From Streptococcus australis (GTDB lineage Bacteria; Bacillota; Bacilli; Lactobacillales; Streptococcaceae), in NCBI RefSeq assembly GCF_003943615.1, contig NZ_RJPZ01000002.1, forward strand, positions 124,001-188,000: 64,000 bases of DNA, written 5' to 3'. Shown here piece after piece: positions 53,680 to 62,362 of this stretch. Under the pieces are notes generated by a model. The model did no database searches and had not been told where the DNA came from. It saw nothing but the letters and a program-made list of their open reading frames with translations. The translations under genes were made by a program, and so were the position numbers. Each line of letters opens with the position of its first letter. The stretch's first letter is position 1.

Positions 53680-54175
53680 CCATATATCTTTCTTTAAACT
53701 GTAGATGGGGAGACTGGGCTAACTGACTGGGATTGGTCCCAGGCTGATTCAGAGGTACAGCTAGTCCTAGTTCTCTATAGTAGTCTCTCCAGAAATCACT
53801 GATTTCCTGATTATCTTCACCAAACTTCATGGGAATGGTCTCAAAGATGGGAAGCAGTTCAGCGATGAACTGGGAACAATAGAAACCATCTCCATTTGGA
53901 TAAAAGGAAGCATTATAGGGAGCCCCTAAAAGGGTTTCTGCTCGCTTTTTAACTTCTTTGTCATCAATCTCTGCATAGCGGTAAAGATCATATCCTTTCT
54001 CAGCTTCAAAGAAATCTTCAGAGGACTGAGCCAGAACGCCACCTTCCACCGTGGCATGATAGACCTTACCGTCCAAAAAGATAGCCATATGGCTATAGTT
54101 CCCAGTAGATGCCTGGATGGCCTGCCCCATTTCCGTATGATCCCTCACAAAAATCAAATCGCCAGATTCTAACAT
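53663..54175 (-). CDS. YiiX/YebB-like NlpC/P60 superfamily hydrolase
   Basis: A 170-residue permuted papain-like protein. SGDLIFVRDHTEMGQAIQAS, the catalytic His in NYSHMAIFLDGKVYHATVEG, and the catalytic Cys in GDGFYCSQFIAELL fit the YiiX/YebB group. No signal peptide, so it would act inside the cell, perhaps as an amidase or thioesterase. Substrate unknown. It lies downstream of ppaC with a terminator between. Confidence 0.78.
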   Translation of the reverse strand: MLESGDLIFVRDHTEMGQAIQASTGNYSHMAIFLDGKVYHATVEGGVLAQSSEDFFEAEKGYDLYRYAEIDDKEVKKRAETLLGAPYNASFYPNGDGFYCSQFIAELLPIFETIPMKFGEDNQEISDFWRDYYRELGLAVPLNQPGTNPSQLAQSPHLQFKERYMDDYNH

Positions 54176-54189
54176 AGTCTCCTCCTAGC

Positions 54190-54214
54190 AAAAAAGGAGC
54201 CGAAACTCCTTTTT
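54190..54214 (-). terminator. Terminator after ppaC
   Basis: Minus-strand AAAGGAG-TTTCGG-CTCCTTT followed by TTTG, 25 bases past the stop. Confidence 0.8.
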
Positions 54215-54238
54215 AACAATGGGTTTTCCCATCTATGA

Positions 54239-55174
54239 TTAACCATTAAAGCTTTCAGTTAATTGAGGTACCACTTGTTTCTTACGTGAAACAGCACCTG
54301 GAAGGAAAGCGTGGTTATTTTCCAGTTTGAAGTTGAAGGCTGCTTCCACCTTGTCCATATTAGCACCAAGAGCCAAAATTTCTGAGTTTGAGTTGACGAT
54401 GTCTGTAATCATTAAGACAAAGTCAGAGTAACCGTTAGCTGCATTTGCAGCTTGGATAGCTGCTTCGATTTCAGCTTGGCGTTCCAATACTTCAGCGATA
54501 TCAACTGTATTGACTTGAGCCACACGGACATTGTTTCCGTTGAGTTCAAACGTCTTAGCATCGATGTCGATCAATTCTTCTGCAGATTTGCTTGCCAAGT
54601 TGGTACCAGCTTTGAGCATGGCAAGACCGTATTCTTCCAAGTTCACACCAGCTAATTCAGCCAATTCAGGCGCAATGACTTTATCAGATGGGTGAGTGGT
54701 TGGAGATTTCAAAAGAAGGGTATCTGAAATCAAACCTGAAAGCATCAAACCTGCGATTTCTTTTGGAACTGCTACACCGTGTTCTTTGAACATGCGGTAA
54801 ACAATAGAAGATGCGGATCCAACTGGTTCCAAACGCATGTAAAGTGGGCTTGCTGTTTCAAAGTTAGCCACACGGTGGTGGTCCACAACACCATAAACTT
54901 CTACTTCAGCGATATCTGAAACAGATTGTTGGAATTCATTGTGGTCCGTCAAGATGACTTGCTCTGCACCTTCTGCCTTAGCAGATGTAATCACGCGCGG
55001 TGCTTCCACACCAAAATAATCCAAGACAAAGGCTGTTTCTTCATTTGGAGTTCCAAGAGCCACTGCTTCTGTATCCAAACCGTAGGCTTCTTTTGCAAGG
55101 TAAGCAAAAGCTACAGATGAACCAATAGCATCTGAGTCTGGATTTTGGTGACCAAAAACAAGAATTTTTGACAT
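54239..55174 (-). CDS. ppaC: Manganese-dependent inorganic pyrophosphatase
   Basis: A 311-residue family II PPase (DHH superfamily). Metal ligands are in [14 protein letters not shown] (H and D residues), [21 protein letters not shown] (DHH) and [17 protein letters not shown]; the C-terminal domain ends [10 protein letters not shown], whose RKKQ binds pyrophosphate. It removes PPi from biosynthesis. Codon use is typical of a highly expressed gene. Confidence 0.96.
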   Translation of the reverse strand: MSKILVFGHQNPDSDAIGSSVAFAYLAKEAYGLDTEAVALGTPNEETAFVLDYFGVEAPRVITSAKAEGAEQVILTDHNEFQQSVSDIAEVEVYGVVDHHRVANFETASPLYMRLEPVGSASSIVYRMFKEHGVAVPKEIAGLMLSGLISDTLLLKSPTTHPSDKVIAPELAELAGVNLEEYGLAMLKAGTNLASKSAEELIDIDAKTFELNGNNVRVAQVNTVDIAEVLERQAEIEAAIQAANAANGYSDFVLMITDIVNSNSEILALGANMDKVEAAFNFKLENNHAFLPGAVSRKKQVVPQLTESFNG

Positions 55175-55262
55175 GTTTCTACCTCTTCATTTTCATTTAT
55201 AGATTCACTCTATTTTAGCACGTTTTTCCGTTTAAAGAAAGGGAATAGTTGTTCATTTCATC

Positions 55263-55293
55263 AGAAAAGACAGCTGGAAGGAGCAACTGTCTC
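55263..55293 (-). terminator. Terminator after pflA
   Basis: Minus-strand GACAG-loop-CTGTC stem followed by TTTTC, 9 bases past the pflA stop. Confidence 0.6.
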
Positions 55294-55301
55294 GTTTTAT
55301 G

Positions 55302-56096
55302 TTATCCTTTAACTCGTTTCAAGTAATCTTGATAACTTTCAGTTTCCATCAAGTCCTTAGCATTCTGAACCCGTTCTTTTGTTGGAGGTTTTACTCCTTC
55401 TAGGGAATAAGGAATGCCCAATTCTCGCCACTTGAACTCACCCATGGTATGGTAGGGCAGAATTTCAAATTTATCAACATTTTTAAGGGTTTTAACAAAT
55501 TTTCCGAGTTCGATCAAATCATCATCTCGGTCTGTCAAACCTGGCACCAAGACGTGACGAATCCAAACCGGCTTGCCAATATCAGACAAATACTTGGCAC
55601 AGGCCAAAATATTCTTATTGGTTTGACTGGTTACAAATCTGTGCTGTTCATCATTGATTTCCTTAATATCAAGGAGCACCAAGTCTGTCACTGCCATCAG
55701 TTTGTCAAATTTTTCCAAGTAACGAGGGGTATTTCGGAAAGGAAGAGCACAAGTATCAAGCGTACAGTGAATGCCCAACTCTTGAGCTTTGGTGAAGAAG
55801 GCAATCAAGAAGTCTATCTGCAAGAGGGCTTCTCCGCCACTGACAGTGATCCCACCTTTTTGCCCCCAAAAACCACGATAGCGGAGGGCTTCTTCCAAAA
55901 CATCATCTACTGTTCGTTCACGAGACTTGTTGGTTTCCATAGCCCAAGTATCCGGGTTATGGCAATACTGACACCGCATTTGACAGCCTTGAAGAAAGAC
56001 AATAAAACGGATCCCTGGTCCATCTACAGCACCGAAGCTTTCCGTAGAGTGTACCATTCCTGTTACTTTTCCATAGTCAACTGTTTCATTTTCCAT
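55302..56096 (-). CDS. pflA: Pyruvate formate-lyase activating enzyme
   Basis: A 264-residue radical-SAM enzyme that installs the glycyl radical on pyruvate formate-lyase, supporting mixed-acid fermentation. The iron-sulfur motif is CQMRCQYC (CxxxCxxC) near residue 34, and GGEALLQ is the SAM motif. GSFGAVDGPGIRFIVF-type block is present as STESFGAVDGPGIRF. A cre-like site overlaps the region just after the -10. Confidence 0.96.
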   Translation of the reverse strand: MENETVDYGKVTGMVHSTESFGAVDGPGIRFIVFLQGCQMRCQYCHNPDTWAMETNKSRERTVDDVLEEALRYRGFWGQKGGITVSGGEALLQIDFLIAFFTKAQELGIHCTLDTCALPFRNTPRYLEKFDKLMAVTDLVLLDIKEINDEQHRFVTSQTNKNILACAKYLSDIGKPVWIRHVLVPGLTDRDDDLIELGKFVKTLKNVDKFEILPYHTMGEFKWRELGIPYSLEGVKPPTKERVQNAKDLMETESYQDYLKRVKG

Positions 56097-56112
56097 GTCT
56101 TGTCCTTCTCTC

Positions 56113-56139
56113 TTGAAAACGTTTTATGACTTTATTATA
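56113..56139 (-). promoter_or_regulatory. pflA promoter and cre-like site
   Basis: Minus-strand TGTTATAAT (extended -10, TATAAT 56134-56139), then TAAAACGTTTTCA (56113-56128 region), which differs from the CcpA cre core TGNAARCGNWWNCA at one position. Its place just past the -10 suits a roadblock. Confidence 0.5.
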
Positions 56140-56269
56140 ACATGATTCCTTGTGAATAAAAGGATTTTGACTAGTTTTTAGAAAATAAACTGTTTTTCAA
56201 TTACATACCATTGTATTAGTACAGGACATTTAAATCGGCCTTTCTCTCCCCTATTCTCTATGGTAAAAA

Positions 56270-56446
56270 AGAGGCTAGGACAAAAGTCCTAGCCTCTCAA
56301 TTGTATTTGGATTGTCGAGCAAGACGCAGTGGTTGAGTGGGCTCTACTAGGCTGATTTCATCAGCTTTTACAGCCCTACTCAACTGTGCGGAGGTGGGAA
56401 GACGAAATCGAATTCTAACGAATGACCGATTTCTGTCCCACTCTCT
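56270..56446 (+). repeat. Structured interspersed repeat, copy 3 (177 bp)
   Basis: Same length as copy 1 and about 90% identical by eye. The terminal hairpin is GAGGCTAGGAC / GTCCTAGCCTC, with an A-T pair where copy 1 has G-T. It separates pflA from the TrpXYZ-like operon and ends 6 bases before the ABC ATPase stop codon. Confidence 0.9.
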
Positions 56447-56451
56447 TTATT

Positions 56452-57255
56452 TTATCCCAATACCAATTCGTCACTCACCAAGAGTTCCCCACTGTTCTGA
56501 TGGAAAAGGCGCATCAAGTCTTCCACTGTCAAGTTTTTCTTTTCTTCTCCTTTAACATCGACCACAATCTTGCCTTGGTAGAGCATGATCAATCGATTGC
56601 CATATGCGATGGCATGGTTCATATCGTGCGTAATCATCAAAGTTGTCAAATCATGGCTTTCGACAATCTTTTGCGTCATTTCCATGACCATTTCACTGGT
56701 CTTTGGATCGAGCGCTGCGGTGTGTTCATCTAGTAGCAAGAGTTTCGGTTTGACCAAGGCTGCCATGACCAAAGTAAGGGCCTGCCGTTGTCCCCCTGAT
56801 AAGTATTGCGTATCCACTTTGAGTCGATTCTCCAACCCAATATTGAGTTCCTTCAAAGCAGCTTTAAATTCTTCGCGATCTTTTTCTTTGACCCCCCAAC
56901 TGAGGCCCCGTCTTGCTCCACGTTTTTTAGCTATGGCCATGTTTTCTTCAATGGTCAAGCGGGAAGCTGTCCCCATCTTAGGATCCTGGAAAACACGGGC
57001 GATCTCCTTGGCGCGCTTGCGAACACTGGTCTGCTTAATAGATTTTCCTTCTAAAAGAATATCTCCTTGGTCTACTTGCAAACCACCTGCCAGGATGTTC
57101 ATCAAGGTAGATTTCCCGGCTCCATTTCCTCCGATGACGGAGATGAAATCCCCTTCTTCTACTGTTAGATCCAAGCCTTTGAGAACATGGTTTTCATTGA
57201 CCGTGCCTGCTTCGAATGTCTTATGGATGTCTTCAATTTTTAACAATGTTGCCAT
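56452..57255 (-). CDS. ABC importer ATPase, TrpXYZ-type
   Basis: A 267-residue ATPase: Walker A GGNGAGKSTLMNIL, signature LSGGQRQALTL, Walker B LLLLDEHTAALDP (His after DE is typical of this subfamily), H-loop ITHDMNHAI. It energises the permease and binding protein encoded just before it. The PF04392-type cluster is tied to tryptophan uptake in streptococci, but the substrate here is inferred. Confidence 0.88.
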   Translation of the reverse strand: MATLLKIEDIHKTFEAGTVNENHVLKGLDLTVEEGDFISVIGGNGAGKSTLMNILAGGLQVDQGDILLEGKSIKQTSVRKRAKEIARVFQDPKMGTASRLTIEENMAIAKKRGARRGLSWGVKEKDREEFKAALKELNIGLENRLKVDTQYLSGGQRQALTLVMAALVKPKLLLLDEHTAALDPKTSEMVMEMTQKIVESHDLTTLMITHDMNHAIAYGNRLIMLYQGKIVVDVKGEEKKNLTVEDLMRLFHQNSGELLVSDELVLG

Positions 57256-57268
57256 TTATCTTCTCCTT

Positions 57269-58165
57269 CTAGTTGCTGATTAGTTTTAATCCACGAATCT
57301 TGAGACGTTTCTGGGCTTCTGGTGCAAACAAGACCAAAGCCAAGAGAATGGCGTTAAACAAACGGACTAAGTTTTGGTCTAGGTTTGGAATTTCGTAGAT
57401 ATTGAGGATAATGAGGCGGTAGACAATTGCCCCCACTCCAATCGAAAGCAAGCGTCCTCCAATGGTCAAATCATGGATTAGGACTTCTGCTAAAATAACA
57501 GCACTGAGACCTACGACGATGGTCCCTGTACCAGAAGTCACGTCTGAGAAGCCATCTGTCTGAGCGAAGAGAGCCCCACACAATGCAACCAGTCCATTAG
57601 AAATCATATAACCGAAAATTTTCATGGTGTCCACATTCACCCCATTGGCCTCACTCATTGGGATATTGTCACCAGTTGAACGAAGAACCAAACCAATCTG
57701 GCTTTTCATTAAAAGGGTCAAAATCAGACAGACCAATAACAAACAAGAAAGACTAACAACAAAGACAGCAGCCTCATTGGACAAACCCAACCCCATCACA
57801 GACTTGAAGATGGTACTTGAATCTCCAATGGATAAATTAGGGACACCCCCCATGATCTTAATATTGATCGAATAGAGACCAGTCAGTGTCACAATACCTG
57901 TTAAGAGAGCGGGGATCTTCATCTTAGTATGAAGGAGGCCAGAAACTAGACCTGCTAACATCCCTGCTAGAATAGAAAAGAGGGTTGCTAGCCATGGGTT
58001 TTGACCTGCTTGAATTTGGGATGCAACGACTGCAGCCCCAAGCGGGAAAGCACCTTCTGCTGTCATATCCGCTATATCTAAAATGCGGAATGTTAAGAAT
58101 ATACCAATGGCCATAATCGACCACAATAAACCTTCAGATAAACTTGATAATACTAAATCCATCAT
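57269..58165 (-). CDS. ABC importer permease, TrpXYZ-type
   Basis: A 298-residue membrane protein with about eight to nine helices, of the BPD_transp_2 (LivH-like) class. AIGIFLTFRILDIADMTAEG at the N-terminus and GYMISNGLVALCGALFAQTD are family blocks. It is 13 bases upstream of the ATPase gene and 7 downstream of the binding-protein gene. Confidence 0.87.
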   Translation of the reverse strand: MMDLVLSSLSEGLLWSIMAIGIFLTFRILDIADMTAEGAFPLGAAVVASQIQAGQNPWLATLFSILAGMLAGLVSGLLHTKMKIPALLTGIVTLTGLYSINIKIMGGVPNLSIGDSSTIFKSVMGLGLSNEAAVFVVSLSCLLLVCLILTLLMKSQIGLVLRSTGDNIPMSEANGVNVDTMKIFGYMISNGLVALCGALFAQTDGFSDVTSGTGTIVVGLSAVILAEVLIHDLTIGGRLLSIGVGAIVYRLIILNIYEIPNLDQNLVRLFNAILLALVLFAPEAQKRLKIRGLKLISN

Positions 58166-58172
58166 CCATCTC

Positions 58173-59147
58173 CTATTTCTTTTCGTTTATACCAGAGAGA
58201 TCAATTCCTAATTTCTTAGCCATCTCTTTATTGACATACAATTCTAAATTCTTAGGGGCTTCCACAGCCAGATCGGCTGCCTTTTCCCCTTTCAGGATAC
58301 GAATCGCCATCCGGGCAGATTGACGACCCAACTCGGTGTAGTCTGTCCCATAGGTATAGAGGCCTCCTACTTTAGCCATTTCAATTGAACCTCCAATGAC
58401 TGGAACCTTGTGTTTTAAAGAAACTTGTTTGATCGTTTCCATCGTAGAGGAAATAATGTTGTCTGTTGGAATAAAGACTAGGTCGACCTCTGACATCAAA
58501 CTGTCCGCTGCTGCTTTCACATTATTACTGTCTAAGATGGTTTTCTCTACGACACGGTAGCCTTTGGCCTCAAGGACTTTTTTAGCCTCATCTTTTTGAA
58601 CGACGGAGTTGGGCTCACTTTGCGTATAGAGGATCCCGATTGTCTTAGCTGTTGGTAAAACCTTTTGAATCAGATCGACTTGTGTAGTAATCGCATCTGA
58701 AGATTGGTCACTCGTTCCTGTCACATTGCCACCAGGACGATCCAAGTTTTTGACCAACTTAGCAGCCAGAGGGTCCGTTACCGCAGAAAAGACTACAGGG
58801 GTTCTTTTGTTCGTATTGGCGATACTTTGTGCTGATGGAGTCGCAATGGCAAACACAAGGTCACTTTCCTGTGATAATTGATTTGAAATATTTTTCAAAT
58901 TTCTCTGTTCTCCTTGAGCATTTTGATAATCAATTTCAATCTCTTCTCCATCTACATAGCCTTGTTTTGCTAACTCTTCCACAAAGCCTTTTCGAGTTGC
59001 ATCAAGAGACTTATGGGTAATATACTGAGAAACCCCAATCTTAATCTTTTGATGCTTAGAGCTCTTCAAGTGATGGAGGGTCAAGAGGGAGGTCATCAGT
59101 AGACCAACCACAAGAACCGGGGCAATTAACTTCTTTACAACTTTCAT
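58173..59147 (-). CDS. ABC importer substrate-binding protein, TrpX-type (PF04392)
   Basis: A 324-residue type I binding protein. The start at 59147 (MKVVKKLIAPVLVVGLLM) follows GAAGGAG. The N-terminal hydrophobic segment lacks a lipobox Cys, so it is probably a membrane-anchored receptor. KIGVSQYITHKSLDATRKGF, VFAIATPSAQSIAN and PVVFSAVTDPLAAKLV are typical of PF04392. The first gene behind a 300-base leader with a terminator; tryptophan is the likely cargo by family, tyrosine is an alternative. Confidence 0.85.
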   Translation of the reverse strand: MKVVKKLIAPVLVVGLLMTSLLTLHHLKSSKHQKIKIGVSQYITHKSLDATRKGFVEELAKQGYVDGEEIEIDYQNAQGEQRNLKNISNQLSQESDLVFAIATPSAQSIANTNKRTPVVFSAVTDPLAAKLVKNLDRPGGNVTGTSDQSSDAITTQVDLIQKVLPTAKTIGILYTQSEPNSVVQKDEAKKVLEAKGYRVVEKTILDSNNVKAAADSLMSEVDLVFIPTDNIISSTMETIKQVSLKHKVPVIGGSIEMAKVGGLYTYGTDYTELGRQSARMAIRILKGEKAADLAVEAPKNLELYVNKEMAKKLGIDLSGINEKK

Positions 59148-59186
59148 GAAACATGTCTCCTTCTCTAAAACATTCAAACAGAATAC

Positions 59187-59216
59187 AAAAAACCGTTTAG
59201 ATGATTCTAAACGGTT
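59187..59216 (-). terminator. Attenuator terminator in the TrpXYZ-type leader
   Basis: Minus-strand AACCGTTTAGA-ATCA-TCTAAACGGTT followed by TTTT, 40 bases before the binding-protein start and well after the promoter. Confidence 0.85.
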
Positions 59217-59257
59217 GGTATCATTCCTCACAAACTTAAAAGTATGCCAGCATTTCT

Positions 59258-59284
59258 GTCCATTTAGATATCATCTATATGGAC
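59258..59284 (-). promoter_or_regulatory. Anti-antiterminator hairpin in the leader
   Basis: Minus-strand GTCCATATAGAT / ATCTAAATGGAC pairs over 11 of 12 positions. Its 3' arm (TCTAAATGG) can instead pair with CCGTTTAGA of the terminator 5' arm, so two folds compete. Confidence 0.6.
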
Positions 59285-59344
59285 CACAATCAAAAATCTT
59301 AGCCACATAGATACAAACAAATTGCTCGTTTCGTTTGCATCCAT
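59264..59344 (-). CDS. Possible leader ORF with a Trp codon before the ABC importer
   Basis: A 26-codon frame beginning MDANETSNLFVSMWLR with one TGG at codon 14; its TAA lies inside the 3' arm of the leader hairpin. An overlapping 17-codon frame (59299-59352, MNSWMQTK) also has one TGG. Neither has a clear SD, so translation is uncertain. Confidence 0.3.
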   Translation of the reverse strand: MDANETSNLFVSMWLRFLIVVHIDDI

Positions 59345-59453
59345 GAGTTCATGTCTACAAACACTATCTAAAGTAGCTAAAGTAAAAGTTTTGATTCAAC
59401 AATGTGGAGTTTGTGTTTTTCATAAGATTCTGCTTTCGTTTTTTATGTTGACT

Positions 59454-59482
59454 ATCTTACCGAAATTTTTTCAGACTGTCAA
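59454..59482 (-). promoter_or_regulatory. Promoter of the TrpXYZ-type operon
   Basis: Minus-strand TTGACA (59477-59482), 17 bases, TAAGAT (59454-59459), leaving a leader of about 300 bases. Confidence 0.7.
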
Positions 59483-59533
59483 GACTAAATTCAGAATTTT
59501 TTTAATTATCTTATTTTTTCTTCGTTACCAAAC

Positions 59534-59558
59534 AAAAAGAGTGCCCGATGAGGGCACT
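59534..59558 (-). terminator. Terminator after the repeat-rich membrane protein gene
   Basis: Minus-strand AGTGCCC-TCATC-GGGCACT followed by CTTTTT, 15 bases past the stop. Confidence 0.8.
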
Positions 59559-59573
59559 AAATGAGCGAATATC

Positions 59574-60797
59574 TTATTTTTTAAAGGAGTATTCTATTCC
59601 ATAATCATTTCCATCCACGGAAACTTTCAGCGTTCCATTTTCAATTTTATACTTGAGGTCGTATTGAAGGAAATGACTCGCATCTTCATCCTGAATGAAT
59701 CGGTGATCTTTTTCATCCACCTCACCTTCAAAGGCTACCATTTTAAGAGTGCCTTTTTTCACATCGATTTCAAGTCCCATATCCTCTAAATAGGAATTCT
59801 CACTGTTTTCTTGAATATAGTCTAAGGCATCCTCAACAGAGTAAAAATCATTGTCCCCATCATCATAGAGTTCCTTTGCAGCTCCTTTGAAATCAATCTT
59901 ACCAATCACACTGATGGTTACTTTTTTCCCTTTTACCTCTACGATCATATCCACATCTTTTACAAATTCACTAGAAATATCTGATGTCGTAGAGAAGGTG
60001 CCTGAAAAAGCAGACTTCATTGTCTTTTTCATTTCAGGAGTAGCTGACCATTTCCCTTGAATACTATTTGGATTTTTAGCAAATAAGAAAAAGGCAAGCA
60101 CAAACAAAACTGCAACGGTAGCTAGACTACATAAACCAATAATAAGCCCTTTTTTAGACTTCTTCACTGGCATTGGACCTTGGCCCATATACGGGGAATT
60201 AGTCTGATAATTTAGTTGCCCATTGTTTGGATAGCCTCCCTGCATCTGAGAATTGTTATAGGGCGAGAAGGTTCCTCCTGCTTGAGCGGACTCCTGAACA
60301 GGAACTTGTGGCTGGATTCCACCTTGACCAAAAGCTTGTCCTTGTTGTTGAAACGGACTTGTTCCATCTTGGAATTGATTTGGAGCTGGACTTGCACCTC
60401 CAAATGGGGCTTGGGTCGGAGCTGGACCTCCAAACTGTGTTTGTTCTGGGGCCTGGGTCGCACCTCCAAATGGCGTTTGTTCTGGAGTTGGCGTCGCACC
60501 TCCAAACTGCGTTTGTTCCGGAGTTGGTGTTGCATCTCCAAATTTAGCTTGTTCTGGAGCCGGTGTTGCGCCTCCAAATTTGGCTTGTTCTGGAAACGGT
60601 AAGGACCCCCCAAATTGTCCTTGATTAGAAACAGGTGCTGCCCCTTCAAATGGAGATTGAATTGGATTTAACGGCGTATCTGGAGCCACTTGTGTTTCTG
60701 GGCTTCCAAACATACCAAATGCTTGTTGTATTTCCTCTTGAGTGGCCGATCGACCATGGACTCTCTCAAACTCTGCTAACCATTCTTCTTGTTTCAT
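59574..60797 (-). CDS. Membrane protein with Pro/Gly/Gln tandem repeats
   Basis: A 407-residue protein I cannot assign to a characterised family. Residues 1-30 (MKQEEWLAEFERVHGRSATQ) form a charged helical segment. Residues 58-140 hold about seven 12-residue repeats of the form FGGATPTPEQTQ. One membrane helix (residues 218-240, preceded by VKKSKKG) separates them from a soluble C-terminal domain of about 165 residues. The absence of a signal peptide and the positive residues before the helix suggest a cytoplasmic repeat region and an extracellular C-domain. Possible surface or signalling role; function unknown. Confidence 0.65.
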   Translation of the reverse strand: MKQEEWLAEFERVHGRSATQEEIQQAFGMFGSPETQVAPDTPLNPIQSPFEGAAPVSNQGQFGGSLPFPEQAKFGGATPAPEQAKFGDATPTPEQTQFGGATPTPEQTPFGGATQAPEQTQFGGPAPTQAPFGGASPAPNQFQDGTSPFQQQGQAFGQGGIQPQVPVQESAQAGGTFSPYNNSQMQGGYPNNGQLNYQTNSPYMGQGPMPVKKSKKGLIIGLCSLATVAVLFVLAFFLFAKNPNSIQGKWSATPEMKKTMKSAFSGTFSTTSDISSEFVKDVDMIVEVKGKKVTISVIGKIDFKGAAKELYDDGDNDFYSVEDALDYIQENSENSYLEDMGLEIDVKKGTLKMVAFEGEVDEKDHRFIQDEDASHFLQYDLKYKIENGTLKVSVDGNDYGIEYSFKK

Positions 60798-60874
60798 TGC
60801 TATCTCCTTCTAACCTTTAGTAATTTTATTATAAAGGAATTTAATAGGAGATGCAAACCTGACTAAAATAAGCA

Positions 60875-60900
60875 TAAAAAATCAGGGAAAACCCCTGATT
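60875..60900 (-). terminator. Terminator after the CorC/HlyC-like gene
   Basis: Minus-strand AATCAGGG-GTTTT-CCCTGATT followed by TTTT, 9 bases past the stop. Confidence 0.8.
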
Positions 60901-60908
60901 TCATACTC

Positions 60909-62258
60909 TTATTCTTGAACTTTTGTCGCTTGCTCATCTTCATCGACTAGGTCACTAACCTCAACCTTGACCTTAGTGACACGACCATTTTTTACCTTAT
61001 CATTTGTAAGGATCAAATGTTTCTTCATGCTATCTACTTCGAAACTCAAGCGCTCTTTGTGCCCTGGAATTCGTCCGACACCAGTCAGGTAGTAGCCTGC
61101 AATGGTATCCACATCATCACTTTCCAGCTTCACATCAAAATACTCATTGAAGTCATTTAAGGTCACAATCCCCTGAACAATATAGAGGTTGGGTTCAATT
61201 TCAAACACATCATTTTCAGCCTTATCGGTTTCATCATCAATTTCACCGACAATTTCCTCGAGAAGGTCTTCCAAAGTTACTAGACCAGCCATTCCTCCAT
61301 ACTCATCGAGCAAAATAGCCATCTGTTTTTGTGTATTTCGGAGCTCCTTTAAGAGGTCATCCACAAAGATCGTTTCCGGTACAAAGAGAGGTTCCTGAAG
61401 GATCTTTCGAAGAACGATGTTATCAAAGCCATTTACAAAGCCCTCATTGAGCAGGCGTTTGGTATGGATGAGACCAATAACATTGTCCTTGTCATCATCA
61501 TAGACAGGAATGCGAGAAAAATTCTGTTTTAAGATACTTTCGATGATTTCTCTGGTATCATCTTGGATATCCACCATAAAGGCATCCGTACGAGGAACCA
61601 TTAGCTCACGCGCCATCAGCTCATCTAGTGAAAAGACCCCTTGCAACATTTCAATCTCGTCAGCATCCAGACTCGTTTCACTCTTAGCCAACATATAGGC
61701 AATCTCATCTCGTGACATCTCTTCGTCTGCATCATCGAATTGCATAGGGGTCAGACGACTAACCAGATTCGTTGATGCCGATAAAAGCCAGACAAAGGGG
61801 CTAACGATTTTCCCTAGTAAAATAACAATTGGAGCCGTCCGAATAGCCAAGCTATCTTTCAGATTCATGGCAATACGCTTGGGATATAACTCACCAAATA
61901 CAATCGAAATATAGGTCAGAAAAGCCAATGAGAGGAAACTAGCGATCGCACGCGCTGTCTCCGTATTTCCAATCCAGGAAGCTATTACTTTCCCGAGATC
62001 ATCGGCTAGACTTGCCCCAGACAAGATGGTAATCAAGGTGATACCAACCTGAATCGTAGATAAAAAGTGGTTTGGATTTTCCAATACCTTTAAGAGACGA
62101 ATATATTTCTTATCGCCTTCCTCCGCTTTTTGCTCTACCCGAGAACGATTCAGCGATACCATCGACATCTCCGTTGCAGAGAAAAAAGCATTTAATAAGG
62201 TCAATACAAATAGTAAAACAAATTGCAGTATTAAATCCTGACTGCCAGGGTCTTCCAT
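60909..62258 (-). CDS. CNNM/CorC-HlyC family CBS transporter-like protein
   Basis: A 449-residue protein: DUF21/CNNM membrane domain (residues 10-185, [20 protein letters not shown] and [11 protein letters not shown]), a CBS pair (about 205-330, [16 protein letters not shown] and [20 protein letters not shown]), and a C-terminal CorC_HlyC domain. Relatives export or gate Mg2+/Co2+, so it may complement MgtA in magnesium balance. The start at 62258 ([10 protein letters not shown]) has GAGGAG upstream. Confidence 0.88.
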   Translation of the reverse strand: MEDPGSQDLILQFVLLFVLTLLNAFFSATEMSMVSLNRSRVEQKAEEGDKKYIRLLKVLENPNHFLSTIQVGITLITILSGASLADDLGKVIASWIGNTETARAIASFLSLAFLTYISIVFGELYPKRIAMNLKDSLAIRTAPIVILLGKIVSPFVWLLSASTNLVSRLTPMQFDDADEEMSRDEIAYMLAKSETSLDADEIEMLQGVFSLDELMARELMVPRTDAFMVDIQDDTREIIESILKQNFSRIPVYDDDKDNVIGLIHTKRLLNEGFVNGFDNIVLRKILQEPLFVPETIFVDDLLKELRNTQKQMAILLDEYGGMAGLVTLEDLLEEIVGEIDDETDKAENDVFEIEPNLYIVQGIVTLNDFNEYFDVKLESDDVDTIAGYYLTGVGRIPGHKERLSFEVDSMKKHLILTNDKVKNGRVTKVKVEVSDLVDEDEQATKVQE

Positions 62259-62325
62259 GGATCTTCTCCTCAATGTATAGTAATAATGCCCATTATATCA
62301 TATTTTTTAAAATGGTGCATAGTCG

Positions 62326-62355
62326 CAAAAATTTCCCTCCTAAAAGAGGAGGGAA
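62326..62355 (-). terminator. Terminator after the Mga-family gene
   Basis: Minus-strand CCCTCCT-CTTTT-AGGAGGG followed by AAATTTTT, 10 bases past the stop. Confidence 0.7.
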
Positions 62356-62362
62356 GGCTTCA

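Noticed and set aside
55449..56129. 226-codon open frame opposite pflA
   Set aside because: Antisense to a complete radical-SAM gene and its promoter; no SD.
56140..56175. Rex operator upstream of pflA
   Set aside because: Only a single half-site TTGTGAA; no inverted partner at the proper distance.
59148..59460. T-box riboswitch ahead of the TrpXYZ-type operon
   Set aside because: Leader length and terminator fit, but the conserved UGGNACC motif and the stem I landmarks are missing; GATACC near 59220 is only a weak resemblance.
60380..60610. CRISPR-like array from regular 36-base repeats
   Set aside because: The repeats are contiguous, in frame, and encode FGGATP-type peptide repeats; no spacers and no cas genes.
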